Shown here one piece after another: positions 35,221 to 44,402 of a stretch of DNA of 64,000 bases (positions are counted from its first letter, which is position 1; each line of letters opens with the position of its first letter). This DNA comes from Paraburkholderia dioscoreae. GTDB lineage: Bacteria > Pseudomonadota > Gammaproteobacteria > Burkholderiales > Burkholderiaceae. Made by a program: the position numbers and the translations under genes. The stretch covers positions 3,286,001 through 3,350,000 of the forward strand of contig NZ_LR699553.1 in NCBI RefSeq assembly GCF_902459535.1, written 5' to 3'. The notes under the pieces were generated by a model. That model saw nothing but the letters and a program-made list of their open reading frames with translations. It had not been told where the DNA came from and did not search any database.

Positions 35221-36522
35221 ATGACCACGCTTAACGAATTCTCCCGCTGCGTCGCGCAGTACGATCCTCACGCGCTACCCGTCCCGGCCGCTCAGGCGAT
35301 TGTTCGCCAGTGGGCCGCACCGGTCACGGCCATTGAACGCGTGCCGCTGCGCGACGCGCTCGACCGCGTGCTCGCGGCCGATATCGTGTCGCCAATCGAC
35401 GTCCCCGCCCACGACAACTCCGCCATGGACGGCTACGCGTTCAACCGCGCGGCGCTCACCGGCGGCGGCGCCACTGTCGAGTTGGCCGTGGCCGGCAAGG
35501 CGCTGGCCGGACACCCGTTCGCGGGCCGCGTCGAGACCACGCAATGCGTGCGCGTCATGACCGGCGCCTGCATGCCGGCCGACTGCGACACGGTCGTGCC
35601 GCAGGAACTCGTCGAGCGCGCCGCCGGCTCCAGTTCGATCCGCTTCGCCGCCAACGCCGTGGCGGCCGGCGCGAACCGGCGCCTCGCCGGCGAAGATCTC
35701 GCACGCGGCCACGCCGCACTGCGGGCGGGCCGTATCATGCGCGCGTCGGACCTCGGTTTGCTGGCCTCGCTCGGGATCGGCGAAATCAGTGTCAAGCGGC
35801 GTTTGCGCGTCGCCTTCTTTTCGACCGGCGACGAATTGCGCTCGCTCGGCGAGCCGCTCGGCCCGGGCTGCGTGTACGACAGCAACCGCTACACGCTGTT
35901 CGCCATGCTGCGGCGCCTGAATATCGACACGCTCGATCTCGGCGTGGTGCGCGACGAGCCGGCCGCGATGGAAGCCGCCTTGCGCAGCGCCGCGGCGAGC
36001 GCCGACGTGGTGCTGACCTCCGGCGGCGTCTCGGTCGGCGAGGCGGATTTCACGAGGCAGCTGCTGCAGACTTTCGGCGACGTCGCCTTCTGGAGCCTCG
36101 CCATGCGGCCGGGCCGCCCGCTCGCCTTCGGCCGCGTCTGGTCCGGCGAACGGCCGGGCCTTGGGCTTCCCGCGTTATTCTTCGGTTTGCCGGGCAATCC
36201 GGTCGCCGTGATGGTGACCTTCTATCAGATCGTGCGCGAAGTGCTGCTGCTGATGTCGGGCGCCACACCGCAACCGCTGCCGCTCATTCACGCGCTGAGC
36301 CGGCAGGCGATCCGCAAGCGCGCCGGCCGCACCGAGTTCCAGCGCGGTGTCGCCGAACAGGACGTGCACGGACAATGGCATGTCACGCCTACCGGCTCGC
36401 AAAGCTCGGGCGTACTGAGTTCGATGAGCGAAGCCAATTGCTTCATCGTGCTCGGACACGATGAAAGTGAGATTGGCGAAGGGGAACACGTCTCGATCAT
36501 GCTGTTCGACGGTCTCATCTGA
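35221..36522 (+). CDS. moeA: Molybdopterin molybdenumtransferase MoeA
   Basis: MoeA inserts molybdate into adenylylated molybdopterin. The 433-residue protein has the N-terminal segment DIVSPIDVPAHDNSAMDGYA, STGDELRSLGEPL, the signature SGGVSVGEADF and the domain III motif FFGLPGNPVAVMV. The ATG at 35221 fits family starts; the frame is open from 35143 with a TTG overlapping the mobA stop, so coupling with an N-terminal extension remains possible. It is the last cofactor gene in the group. Confidence 0.93.
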   Translation: MTTLNEFSRCVAQYDPHALPVPAAQAIVRQWAAPVTAIERVPLRDALDRVLAADIVSPIDVPAHDNSAMDGYAFNRAALTGGGATVELAVAGKALAGHPFAGRVETTQCVRVMTGACMPADCDTVVPQELVERAAGSSSIRFAANAVAAGANRRLAGEDLARGHAALRAGRIMRASDLGLLASLGIGEISVKRRLRVAFFSTGDELRSLGEPLGPGCVYDSNRYTLFAMLRRLNIDTLDLGVVRDEPAAMEAALRSAAASADVVLTSGGVSVGEADFTRQLLQTFGDVAFWSLAMRPGRPLAFGRVWSGERPGLGLPALFFGLPGNPVAVMVTFYQIVREVLLLMSGATPQPLPLIHALSRQAIRKRAGRTEFQRGVAEQDVHGQWHVTPTGSQSSGVLSSMSEANCFIVLGHDESEIGEGEHVSIMLFDGLI

Positions 36523-36602
36523 CGCCCGGCTCGCGGCACACTTTCACCAGCGGTCATTTATAGCTTCACCCATTACCACTACGACACACGGGTTTGACTT
36601 AC

Positions 36603-36878
36603 ATGAAAAAACAGATCTCGTTCATTGCACCGGGACAGACGGCCAAAGCACTGATCCTCGTGTACCTGACGTTTTCGGTACCGATCGTGCTGCTCGGCGT
36701 ACTGGTCGCGTTCGTGCGCTATGGTTCGGTGGAACTGAGCACGGTGTTCAGCGCGCTGCTGCTGAATGCGATTCTCGGTTTCATCCTGCTGTGGATCGCA
36801 TGCCATGCGTACAACTGGGTTGCGTCGCGCTTCGGCGGCATTGAAATCCAGCTGACCGACGCCCCGGAAGAAGCGTAA
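36603..36878 (+). CDS. Small two-helix inner-membrane protein
   Basis: A 91-residue protein with two predicted membrane helices (ALILVYLTFSVPIVLLGVLV and VFSALLLNAILGFILLWIA) and a charged C-terminus (IEIQLTDAPEEA). I do not recognise the family; it looks like a conserved hypothetical protein of Burkholderia relatives. Its stop overlaps the next start codon (TAATG), so it is coupled to the acetyltransferase gene. Confidence 0.75.
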   Translation: MKKQISFIAPGQTAKALILVYLTFSVPIVLLGVLVAFVRYGSVELSTVFSALLLNAILGFILLWIACHAYNWVASRFGGIEIQLTDAPEEA

Positions 36879-37402
36879 TGCCCGCAACGATCCGCGCCGC
36901 CACGCCGGCGGACACCGGCGCGATCTTCGCGCTGACGTACGAGCTCGCGGAATTCGAAAGCCTCACGCACGTGTTTGTCGCGACCGAAGACGGCTTGCAC
37001 GACGCGCTGTTCGGCGCGCGGCCTTCCATTGAGGCGCTGGTCGCGGAGAACGAAGGCCGCGTCGTCGGCTATGCGCTGTTTTTTCACAATTACTCGAGTT
37101 TCGTCGGCAAGCGCGGACTGTATCTCGAAGACGTCTATGTACAACCCGCGCAACGCGGCGGCGGTCTGGGCACCGCATTGCTTCGGCGCCTCGCCGCACT
37201 GGCGGTGGAACGGCAATGCGGGCGGTTCGAATGGACCGTGCTGGACTGGAACCAGCAGGCCATCAGCTTCTACGAAAAAATGGGCGCAACCGTCATGCCG
37301 GACTGGCGCGTGGTACGCCTGGCGGGCAATGCGCTCGAACAACTGGCGGCGGGGGCTAACGCAGGTCAACCTCTCGCGCCGGCCCCATCACCTCTGCGTT
37401 AA
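36878..37402 (+). CDS. GNAT-family N-acetyltransferase
   Basis: A 174-residue Gcn5-related acetyltransferase with the acetyl-CoA-binding motif A (LYLEDVYVQPAQRGGGLGTALLRRLA) and motif B near FEWTVLDWNQQAISFYEKMGA. The pattern YEKMGA resembles polyamine/diamine N-acetyltransferases, but the substrate is not certain. It is coupled to the small membrane protein and ends 10 bases from the convergent rmuC gene. Confidence 0.88.
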   Translation: MPATIRAATPADTGAIFALTYELAEFESLTHVFVATEDGLHDALFGARPSIEALVAENEGRVVGYALFFHNYSSFVGKRGLYLEDVYVQPAQRGGGLGTALLRRLAALAVERQCGRFEWTVLDWNQQAISFYEKMGATVMPDWRVVRLAGNALEQLAAGANAGQPLAPAPSPLR

Positions 37403-37412
37403 CCCAGTACCC

Positions 37413-38858
37413 TCATTGCTCTTCGGGTTCCACACCCGACAGCGCGTCGCCGAGCAACCCGCTCGCTTCCTCGCCAGGCAATGCCTCCACGTCGCGCAAT
37501 CTGCGGCTCATGACACGGGTGCGCGTTTCCGCCGCCTCGATGGAACGCGTGACGGTTTCGAGTTGCGCCTTCGTTTTGGCCAGCACGTCACCGAACTTGC
37601 CGAACTCCGTTTTCACCGCGCCGAGTACCTGCCACACCTCGCTCGACCGCTTTTCGATCGCGAGCGTGCGGAAACCCATCTGCAAGCTATTGAGCAAAGC
37701 GGTCAGCGTGGTCGGCCCCGCAATCGTCACGCGGTAGTCGCGTTGCAGCAGATCCGTGAGACCCGGCCGACGCAAAACCTCCGCGTATAGACCTTCGGTC
37801 GGCAGAAACAGCAAAGCGAAATCCGTGGTGTGCGGCGGCGACACGTACTTCTCGGCGATAGTGCGCGCCTCGGCGCGAATCCGTGCTTCGAGCGCGCGTG
37901 ACGCTTCTTCCACCGCGACCGGATCGGCGCGCTCCTGCGCTTCGATCAGACGTTCGTAGTCTTCGCGCGGAAACTTGGCGTCGATGGGCAGCCAGACCGG
38001 TGTGGCCACGGCGCCCGCCTCCGCGCGCCCCGGCAGCTTGATCGCAAACTCGACGCGCTCCGTGCTCTTCGGCACCGTCGCAATGTTCTTCGCGTACTGG
38101 TCCGCGGTGAGCAGTTGTTCGAGCAACGCTTCCAGTTGCACTTCGCCCCACGTGCCGCGTGTCTTCACATTGGTGAGCACCTTCTTCAGATCGCCGACGC
38201 CCGCCGCCAGCGTCTGCATCTCACCCAGACCGCGATGCACCTGCTCGAGCCGGTCGGACACCAGCTTGAACGACTCACCCAGACGCTGTTCGAGCGTGGC
38301 GTGCAGCTTTTCGTCGACGGTACGGCGCATCTCCTCGAGCTTGACCGAGTTGTTCGTCTCGATATCCTTCAGCCGCTGTTCGATGGTCGCGCGCACCTCG
38401 GCGAAACGGCGATCGTTCGCCTCCGTGAGCTGGCCAAGCTGCAGGCTCAGCGTATCGCCGAACTGCTTGAGCGAGCGGCCCTGCTCGTCGCGCGCCTGCT
38501 GGGCCTGCGCCTGCAGACTGTGGCGCACGGCGTCGAGCTGCTGTGCGAATCCGTCGATCTTGCCGCCCTGCACCGTCGTCATACTGCTGAACTGCGCAGC
38601 CAGCGTCTGCTGAAAATGCGCGAAGCCGCTGCTCTGTTCAGTACGCGACACGCGCGCGGTCTCGGCGATATCATTGCGCAGTTGCCGTTCGAGGCGCTCA
38701 TAGGCGTGCGCTTGCGCGTCGGTCGCGGCGTCCATACGCTCGCTGAGCAGTTCGAACTGTTCGCCGTTCCCGGCGCTATGACCGCGCATCAGCAAAGCCA
38801 GCGCGATGACCAATGCGACCGCCAGCACCGCGACGGCCGCCACCAGAATCATTGTCAT
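37413..38858 (-). CDS. rmuC: DNA recombination protein RmuC
   Basis: RmuC limits inversions at short inverted repeats and has a nuclease-like fold. The 481-residue protein starts with a membrane helix (ILVAAVAVLAVALVIALALL), followed by a long coiled coil (about 30-230) and the RmuC core with PIDAKFPREDYERL and FLPTEGLYAEVL. Its start codon overlaps the stop of the hydroxyacid dehydrogenase by four bases. Confidence 0.93.
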   Translation of the reverse strand: MTMILVAAVAVLAVALVIALALLMRGHSAGNGEQFELLSERMDAATDAQAHAYERLERQLRNDIAETARVSRTEQSSGFAHFQQTLAAQFSSMTTVQGGKIDGFAQQLDAVRHSLQAQAQQARDEQGRSLKQFGDTLSLQLGQLTEANDRRFAEVRATIEQRLKDIETNNSVKLEEMRRTVDEKLHATLEQRLGESFKLVSDRLEQVHRGLGEMQTLAAGVGDLKKVLTNVKTRGTWGEVQLEALLEQLLTADQYAKNIATVPKSTERVEFAIKLPGRAEAGAVATPVWLPIDAKFPREDYERLIEAQERADPVAVEEASRALEARIRAEARTIAEKYVSPPHTTDFALLFLPTEGLYAEVLRRPGLTDLLQRDYRVTIAGPTTLTALLNSLQMGFRTLAIEKRSSEVWQVLGAVKTEFGKFGDVLAKTKAQLETVTRSIEAAETRTRVMSRRLRDVEALPGEEASGLLGDALSGVEPEEQ

Positions 38859-39844
38859 GAACGCGCCTTGCCGATGACCTCGGGATTGACCGGATTCGGC
38901 GGCCGGCCCGCGCGCGGACCTTCACCCAGCCCCGCGATCAGATTGTCGGCGGCAAGATTCGCCATGGCGCGGCGCGTGGCTTCGGTCGCACTGGCAATGT
39001 GCGGCGTCAGCACGACATTCGGCACGCTCAGGAGATCCCGATTCAGATCCGGCTCGCCTTCGAACACATCGAGACCGGCCGCTGCGATCTGCTTCGAGCG
39101 TAATGCCTCGACGAGCGCCGCGTCGTCGACAATGCCGCCGCGCGCGATGTTGGTGAGCGTCGCGCTCGGCTTCATCAGCGCGAGTTCGGCCGCGCCGATC
39201 GTGTGATGGTTTTCCTTCGTGTACGGCAGGACGAGCACGACGTGATCGGCACGCCGCAACAGATCCTGCTTCGACGCGTATTCGGCGTTCAGCTCGGCCT
39301 CGATCTCCGGCGCAACGCGCGAGCGATTGTGATAAATCACCTGCATGTCGAAGCCCTTCGCACGGCGTGCCAGCGCCTGGCCGATCCGGCCCATGCCGAT
39401 CACGCCGAGCGTCGAGCCATACAGATCGCTGCCGAGAAAGCCGTCGTACGTCCACTTCTGCCACTTGCCCGCGCGCAGCCAGTGCTCCGATTCGGCGATG
39501 CGGCGCGCCGCCGCCATCATCAGCGCCCAGCCGAAATCCGCCGTCGATTCGTTCAGCACGTCCGGCGTATTGGTGCCGAGCACGTTGGCCGCGTTGAAGG
39601 CGGTCATGTCGAAGTTGTTGTAGCCCACCGCCATATTCGACACCACCCGCAGACGCGGCGCCGCCGCGAGCACGGCCGCGTCAATCGGCTCGCCCGCGGT
39701 CAGCGCACCGTCCTTATCCGCGAGACGGCGTGCCAGTTCGCCGGCCGACAACACGTCGCCCTGATTCCAGTCGACGTCGAAATACTGTTCGAGCCGTTCG
39801 ATCACATCGGGAAAGATCGGACGGGCGACGAGGATCTTCTGCAT
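38855..39844 (-). CDS. D-2-hydroxyacid dehydrogenase (glyoxylate/hydroxypyruvate reductase-like)
   Basis: A 329-residue NAD(P)-dependent dehydrogenase with the Rossmann motif GVIGMGRIGQALARRA, the arginine in NIARGGIVDD, a glutamate in VFEGEPD and the histidine in LTPHIASAT. The family reduces glyoxylate or hydroxypyruvate; GhrB is the closest recognisable type. It follows the antiporter gene and overlaps rmuC by four bases. Confidence 0.9.
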   Translation of the reverse strand: MQKILVARPIFPDVIERLEQYFDVDWNQGDVLSAGELARRLADKDGALTAGEPIDAAVLAAAPRLRVVSNMAVGYNNFDMTAFNAANVLGTNTPDVLNESTADFGWALMMAAARRIAESEHWLRAGKWQKWTYDGFLGSDLYGSTLGVIGMGRIGQALARRAKGFDMQVIYHNRSRVAPEIEAELNAEYASKQDLLRRADHVVLVLPYTKENHHTIGAAELALMKPSATLTNIARGGIVDDAALVEALRSKQIAAAGLDVFEGEPDLNRDLLSVPNVVLTPHIASATEATRRAMANLAADNLIAGLGEGPRAGRPPNPVNPEVIGKARS

Positions 39845-39886
39845 TGCAATTCTCCGTGTAGCGCGTCGAGTTCGATTGCCTCGACG

Positions 39887-41317
39887 TCAGAAAAAGAGCC
39901 AGCCGGTGACGAGGAAAAGCGGCAGCAACACCACCGCGGACCAGCCCAGATACGCGAAAAAACCCGGCATGCGAACGCCGCGCGATTCGGCGATCGCTTT
40001 CACCATGAAGTTCGGCGCATTGCCGATATACGTGTTCGCGCCCATGAACACCGCGCCCGCGGAGATCGCCGCGAGCGTAGTGGCGCCGGTGGTCATGAGC
40101 GCCTGCGCGTCGCCGCCGGCCAGGTTGAAGAACACGAGGTACGTCGGCGCGTTGTCGAGAAACGAAGACAGCAGCCCGGTCGTCCAGAAGTACATCAGGT
40201 CGTGCGGTCGGCCCGACGCGTCGTTGACCAGATGGACGATGCCGGCGAAGGCGCCCGCCTCGCCCGCACGCAGGATCGTGATGACCGGCGCGATCGTCAC
40301 GAAGATGCCGGCGAACAGTTTGGCCACCTCTTCGATCGGCGCCCAGTTGAAGTCGTTGCCCGCGCGGGCCGAGCGCGGCGTGAGCGCCAACGAGAGCAAC
40401 GTGACGCCGATCAGCGCGCCATCGCGCACGGCATTTTGCAGCGCCACGTGCGTGCCGAATACGTCGAACTCCATGCCCGGCTTCCACAGTCCACTCATCA
40501 ACACGAGCGCGACCACAGCGGCAAGAAGCACGAAATTGATCTTGCCGTCGATGCCGAGCAGCGGCGAGTCGGGCGTGGGATCGAGAAAGCGCGAGCGCTC
40601 TTCCTCACGCCGATGAAAGTAGTACGAGTCAAGCGCATAAAACCCGATCAGCAGCACGCCGCAGACGAACAGCATCGGCAACGCCAGATGCGTGGTGGTC
40701 CAGAAGAAACTCACGCCCTGCAAAAAACCGAGAAAGAGCGGCGGGTCGCCCAGCGGCGAGAGCGAGCCGCCCGCGTTCGCCACCAGAAAGATGAAAAACA
40801 CGACCACATGCACCACGTGCTTGCGATTGTCGTTGGCGCGCAGCAACGGGCGGATCAGCAGCATGGCCGCGCCGGTCGTGCCCATGATGCTTGCGAGCAA
40901 CGTGCCGAGCGCGAGAATCCCGGTGTTCAGACGCGGCGTGCCGTGCAGATTGCCGCGCACGCAAATGCCGCCCGCCACCGTGTACAGCGCCGTCAGCAGC
41001 ACAATGAAGGGAATGTATTCTTCGAGCAGCGCATGCACGAGCGTGCCGAACGCGGCGCCGGCACCGAAGCTGAGTGCGAACGGCACGAGGAACACGAGCG
41101 CCCACGCAGCCGCGATCTTGCCGAAATGGTGATGCCAGAGCACCGGCGCGATCAGCGGAAACACCGCGATCGACAGTAGCATGGCCGCGAACGGTAGCCC
41201 CCACAACGCCGACATGGCGGCGCCGTCAAGCGTGACCGCAGAGGCCAGTTGCGGCCAGCCAGCCAGCGTCAATGCAGCCGCGAGCCCCATGCCCGTACAG
41301 ACGGCACGTCCTTTCAT
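39887..41317 (-). CDS. Sodium/proton antiporter-like permease (ArsB/NhaD superfamily)
   Basis: A 476-residue polytopic membrane protein with about eleven hydrophobic segments. It has an N-terminal signal-like helix and the segment FFIFLVANAGGSLSPLGDPP, followed near the C-terminus by GANTYIGNAPNFMVKAIAES. These belong to the ion-transporter superfamily containing NhaD and citrate carriers. The transported ion is not proven. It lies downstream of the LUD protein with a 75-base gap. Confidence 0.82.
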   Translation of the reverse strand: MKGRAVCTGMGLAAALTLAGWPQLASAVTLDGAAMSALWGLPFAAMLLSIAVFPLIAPVLWHHHFGKIAAAWALVFLVPFALSFGAGAAFGTLVHALLEEYIPFIVLLTALYTVAGGICVRGNLHGTPRLNTGILALGTLLASIMGTTGAAMLLIRPLLRANDNRKHVVHVVVFFIFLVANAGGSLSPLGDPPLFLGFLQGVSFFWTTTHLALPMLFVCGVLLIGFYALDSYYFHRREEERSRFLDPTPDSPLLGIDGKINFVLLAAVVALVLMSGLWKPGMEFDVFGTHVALQNAVRDGALIGVTLLSLALTPRSARAGNDFNWAPIEEVAKLFAGIFVTIAPVITILRAGEAGAFAGIVHLVNDASGRPHDLMYFWTTGLLSSFLDNAPTYLVFFNLAGGDAQALMTTGATTLAAISAGAVFMGANTYIGNAPNFMVKAIAESRGVRMPGFFAYLGWSAVVLLPLFLVTGWLFF

Positions 41318-41392
41318 AGCTTTTGAAGTCCTTGTTATTGCCGGCGGCCGCGCGCGAGAACATGCGCCGCGTTGGACAGCCGCGCTTGCCGT

Positions 41393-42055
41393 TCAGGCGC
41401 CCTGAACGACGATCACATGCACCCGGTAAGGCCCATGCGCGCCGAGCACGATGGTCTGCTCGATATCGCCGGTACGCGAAGGCCCGGAGATGAAATTGAC
41501 CGCGCGCGGTAGTTCGCCGCGTTCTTTGCGGATCAGTCCGAACGCCTCTTCATGACCCGAAACGATGCGCGAAGCCGGTACGACGGCAATGTGCGTTTCC
41601 GGCAGCAAACCGGCCGATGCATAAGTTTCCGGCCCCGACAGCAATACGAGCGTGCCGGTCTCGGCGGTCGCGCAGAAGCAGCCGGTGAGACCGACCACGT
41701 CGCCGTCTCGCGGCTTGCGGAATTCGACGGCGAGGCCGACTTCGGCCCACTGCAACTCCTGCAGTGTTTGCCAGGCAATGGCCTGCAACGGCAACGCGTG
41801 TTGCGTGAGGTAACGATGCGCCGCGGCCGGCACGTCGCTCAATGCCTGAACCGAGTCGACCGTAGTCGCCATTTTGAGTGCTTGTTCGATGAAGCGCGCG
41901 ACGAGGTCGGCCGGCATCTCCGGACGCGGCCCGGCGGGATGGCGCGCCAAATAGTCCGCGGCGGCTTCGCGCTCGGCGGCGGAAGGCTCCGGCTCACGCC
42001 CCTGCGCTGCGCGGATGCGGGCCAGTATGTTGCGGCGGGCAATCGATGTATCCAT
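41393..42055 (-). CDS. Orphan LUD-domain (LutC/YkgG family) protein
   Basis: A 220-residue protein of the LUD family: NILARIRAAQGR at the N-terminus, then VGLTGCFCATAETGTLVLLSGP, AVVPASRIVSGHEEA and FISGPSRTGDIEQTIVLGAHGP. LutC partners LutA and LutB in L-lactate oxidation in other bacteria. Neither lutA nor lutB is nearby: pncB lies upstream and an antiporter downstream. It may work with partners encoded elsewhere or have another role. Confidence 0.88.
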   Translation of the reverse strand: MDTSIARRNILARIRAAQGREPEPSAAEREAAADYLARHPAGPRPEMPADLVARFIEQALKMATTVDSVQALSDVPAAAHRYLTQHALPLQAIAWQTLQELQWAEVGLAVEFRKPRDGDVVGLTGCFCATAETGTLVLLSGPETYASAGLLPETHIAVVPASRIVSGHEEAFGLIRKERGELPRAVNFISGPSRTGDIEQTIVLGAHGPYRVHVIVVQGA

Positions 42056-42205
42056 GTGCGAAGTCCTCGTGTCGACAGCCGTGCGGGATGGCGGGAATTA
42101 TACCGGCCGCCTTGCACGCGACCACCCTGGCCGAATGGCCTATTGCCGCGCATCGCACACGCGGCTTACGCTATAGCCAACTGCCATAGCCGGCTGCGAG
42201 CCGCC

Positions 42206-43402
42206 TTACTTCGCCGCTTCTTCCTCGGGCTGCGCAATGCCGAACACCTGGCGCAGGTAAGCGAGGTAAGCCTTGTCTTCGCACATGTTCTTGCCCGGCG
42301 AGTCCGACAGCTTCGCCACCGGCTGGCCGTTGCAGCGAACCATCTTGATGACGATCTGCAGCGGGTTATAGCCGAGGTCGTTGGTCAGATTCGTGCCCAC
42401 GCCGAATGCCAGCTTGCAGCGGCCGCGGAAGCGCTCATAGAGTTGCAGCACTTTCGGAATGTCGAGCGCGTCGGAAAATACGAGGATCTTGGTGCGCGGG
42501 TCGCAGCGATTCGCTTCGTAGTGCTTGAGCAGACGTTCGCCCCAATCGAACGGATCGCCCGAATCGTGGCGCGCGCCGTCGAACAGCTTGCAGAAGTACA
42601 TGTCGAAGTCGCGCAGGAACGCCTCCATGCCGTACACGTCGGACAGCGCGATACCCAGGTCGCCGCGGTATTCCTTGGCCCACATTTCGAAGCCGAAGAT
42701 CTGCGAGTCGCGCAACCGCGGACCGAGCGCCTGACACGCCTGCAGGTATTCGTGCGCCATCGTGCCGAGCGGCGTGAGGCCGTGCTTCATTGCATAAAAG
42801 ACGTTGCTGGTGCCGGCGAACTGCTCGCCGAGGCCTTCTTTGAGCTTGAGGATCACTTCCTCGTGCCATTGCTTCGAGAAGCGGCGGCGCGTGCCGTAGT
42901 CGGCGATCTTGCAGTCGGCGAATTCCGGGCGCGCGCCGAGCAGCTTGATCTTCTCGACGAGACGGCCGCGCCCTTCGCTATAGTCCGGCTTTTGCTGGGT
43001 GTTGCGGAAGTAGACTTCGTTGACGATCGCGAGCATCGGAATCTCGAACAGGATCGTATGCAGCCACGGCCCCTTGATCTCGATGTCGATTTCGCCATTG
43101 CCCTTGGGCGACGGTTCAATCGAAATGTATTTCTCGTTCAGATGGAACAGCGCGAGAAACTCGATGAAATCGCCCTTGATGAAGCGCATGCGGCGCAGGT
43201 AGTCGAGTTCGTCGTCGGTGAAGCGAAGCTGGCAGAGCTTGCGCACTTCGCCGCGAATCTCGCCGATATACGGCACGAGATCGACGTTCGGCGTGCGGCA
43301 ACGGAAGCGATACTCGACGTTCGCCGCGGGAAAGTGATGCAACACCACTTGCATCATCGTGAACTTGTACAGATCGGTGTCGAGCAGCGAAGTAATAATC
43401 AT
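42206..43402 (-). CDS. pncB: Nicotinate phosphoribosyltransferase PncB
   Basis: PncB uses PRPP and ATP to convert nicotinate to nicotinate mononucleotide in NAD salvage. The 398-residue protein starts MIITSLLDTDLYKFTMMQVV and carries GTMAHEYLQACQALG, with the phosphorylated-histidine region, and RHDSGDPFDWGERLL, the PRPP site. The start ATG 43402 is the family start; the frame is open to 43444. It is divergent from fdxA. Confidence 0.96.
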   Translation of the reverse strand: MIITSLLDTDLYKFTMMQVVLHHFPAANVEYRFRCRTPNVDLVPYIGEIRGEVRKLCQLRFTDDELDYLRRMRFIKGDFIEFLALFHLNEKYISIEPSPKGNGEIDIEIKGPWLHTILFEIPMLAIVNEVYFRNTQQKPDYSEGRGRLVEKIKLLGARPEFADCKIADYGTRRRFSKQWHEEVILKLKEGLGEQFAGTSNVFYAMKHGLTPLGTMAHEYLQACQALGPRLRDSQIFGFEMWAKEYRGDLGIALSDVYGMEAFLRDFDMYFCKLFDGARHDSGDPFDWGERLLKHYEANRCDPRTKILVFSDALDIPKVLQLYERFRGRCKLAFGVGTNLTNDLGYNPLQIVIKMVRCNGQPVAKLSDSPGKNMCEDKAYLAYLRQVFGIAQPEEEAAK

Positions 43403-43708
43403 GATGGTGCGAACTGAACTGCGGGAAAACGGAAGGCCCGACACGAAAGGTCCGACTCACCCATGCGCGTACGGCACGCCCCGTGCGCACCGACCTGACG
43501 CATGTTACCCGAATGCGCCCGGATTCAGCGCGCCGCCCGACTCGCGCGCCGCGTGCAGCGAAGGACATCCCTTCAAGGGCCGCCATAAACTAATCACGAA
43601 AACGTATAAAAGGCGTTGCGCGATGCTGCATGTGCCTCTTGACGTTACGATACAATAGCGCTTTTGGCGTTTGCGCCTCCCCAGATACCGCATGCAGGAG
43701 CTGCCTGA
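43403..43708. promoter_or_regulatory. Divergent pncB/fdxA intergenic region
   Basis: A 306-base gap between the divergent genes. It must hold both promoters: AT-richer stretches lie near 43590-43615 and at 43639-43656 (TTGACG, then TACAAT), but the spacing in the latter is too short for a standard sigma-70 promoter. I see no RNA gene. Confidence 0.35.
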
Positions 43709-44032
43709 ATGACTCACGTTGTGACCGAAAGCTGCATCAAGTGCCGCTATACCGACTGTGTCGATGTGTGCCCGGTGGACTGCTTTCGCGAAGGTCCCAA
43801 CTTCCTCGCGATCGACCCCGATGAATGCATCGACTGCGCCGTGTGCGTGGCCGAATGCCCGGTGAACGCCATTTATGCCGAAGAAGACGTGCCGGGCGAC
43901 CAGCAGAACTTCATCGAGCTGAATGCCGATCTCGCGAAAAGCTGGCCGAGCATCACCAAGACCAAGGCACCGCTGCCGGAAGCGGACGAGTTCAAAGACG
44001 TGAAGGACAAGCTCGAGTTGCTCGTACGCTAA
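43709..44032 (+). CDS. fdxA: Ferredoxin FdxA (7Fe)
   Basis: A 107-residue ferredoxin with a [3Fe-4S] and a [4Fe-4S] site: the cysteine pattern CIKCRYTDCVDVCPVDCF followed by CIDCAVCVAECPVNAI. The acidic C-terminus is typical of Azotobacter FdI-like proteins. AGGAG lies upstream of the ATG. It is followed by the tRNA-Asn pair. Electron partners are unknown. Confidence 0.96.
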   Translation: MTHVVTESCIKCRYTDCVDVCPVDCFREGPNFLAIDPDECIDCAVCVAECPVNAIYAEEDVPGDQQNFIELNADLAKSWPSITKTKAPLPEADEFKDVKDKLELLVR

Positions 44033-44092
44033 AGCGCGCTGCCTGCCGCGTGCGCAGCCGGATTCGAATGAAATCGGGATGAACGCAGGGTA

Positions 44093-44121
44093 TTGACAGC
44101 TGCTTAAGCTCCTCCTACAAT
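44093..44121 (+). promoter_or_regulatory. Near-consensus sigma-70 promoter of tRNA-Asn
   Basis: TTGACA (44093-44098) and TACAAT (44116-44121) are separated by exactly 17 bases. The expected start, near 44128, lies about 20 bases before the first tRNA. Confidence 0.88.
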
Positions 44122-44148
44122 TTCGTTTCTCTGCTGTTGTTGTTCTGT

Positions 44149-44224
44149 TCCTCGATAGCTCAGTCGGTAGAGCGCCGGACTGTTAATCCGTAGGTCCCTG
44201 GTTCGAGCCCAGGTCGAGGAGCCA
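44149..44224 (+). tRNA. tRNA-Asn (GTT), copy 1
   Basis: A 76-base cloverleaf with encoded CCA end. Acceptor strands TCCTCGA and TCGAGGA pair, the T arm has GGTTCGAGCCC, and the anticodon loop CTGTTAA contains GTT (44182-44184). It is served by the strong promoter at 44093. Confidence 0.98.
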
Positions 44225-44232
44225 AGAATTGC

Positions 44233-44260
44233 AAAAGCCCGTTAACCAAGACGGGCTTTT
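44233..44260 (+). terminator. Terminator-like hairpin between the two tRNA-Asn genes
   Basis: AAAAGCCCGT (44233-44242) pairs with ACGGGCTTTT (44251-44260), and further T residues follow. It could end many transcripts before the second tRNA, so that copy may be read at lower level. Confidence 0.85.
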
Positions 44261-44286
44261 TTATGTAGATCAAGCTGTACTGCTGT

Positions 44287-44362
44287 TCCTCGATAGCTCA
44301 GTCGGTAGAGCGCCGGACTGTTAATCCGTAGGTCCCTGGTTCGAGCCCAGGTCGAGGAGCCA
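44287..44362 (+). tRNA. tRNA-Asn (GTT), copy 2
   Basis: Identical to copy 1 over all 76 bases, including CCA; anticodon GTT at 44320-44322. It lies 62 bases after copy 1. I see no separate strong promoter. Confidence 0.98.
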
Positions 44363-44372
44363 AAAAATTTTG

Positions 44373-44402
44373 AAAGGCCCGCATCCGTGCGGGCCTTTTT
44401 GT
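44373..44402 (+). terminator. Terminator after tRNA-Asn copy 2
   Basis: AAAGGCCCGCA (44373-44383) pairs with TGCGGGCCTTT (44388-44398), followed by more T residues. Confidence 0.88.

Noticed and set aside
39203..41179. A 658-codon plus-strand frame across the dehydrogenase and permease genes
   Set aside because: It is antisense to two well-supported genes and shows no recognisable domain.
44149..44402. Integration site of a genomic island at the tRNA-Asn pair
   Set aside because: No integrase or repeated tRNA 3' end beyond the two complete genes, and the flanks are ordinary chromosomal genes.
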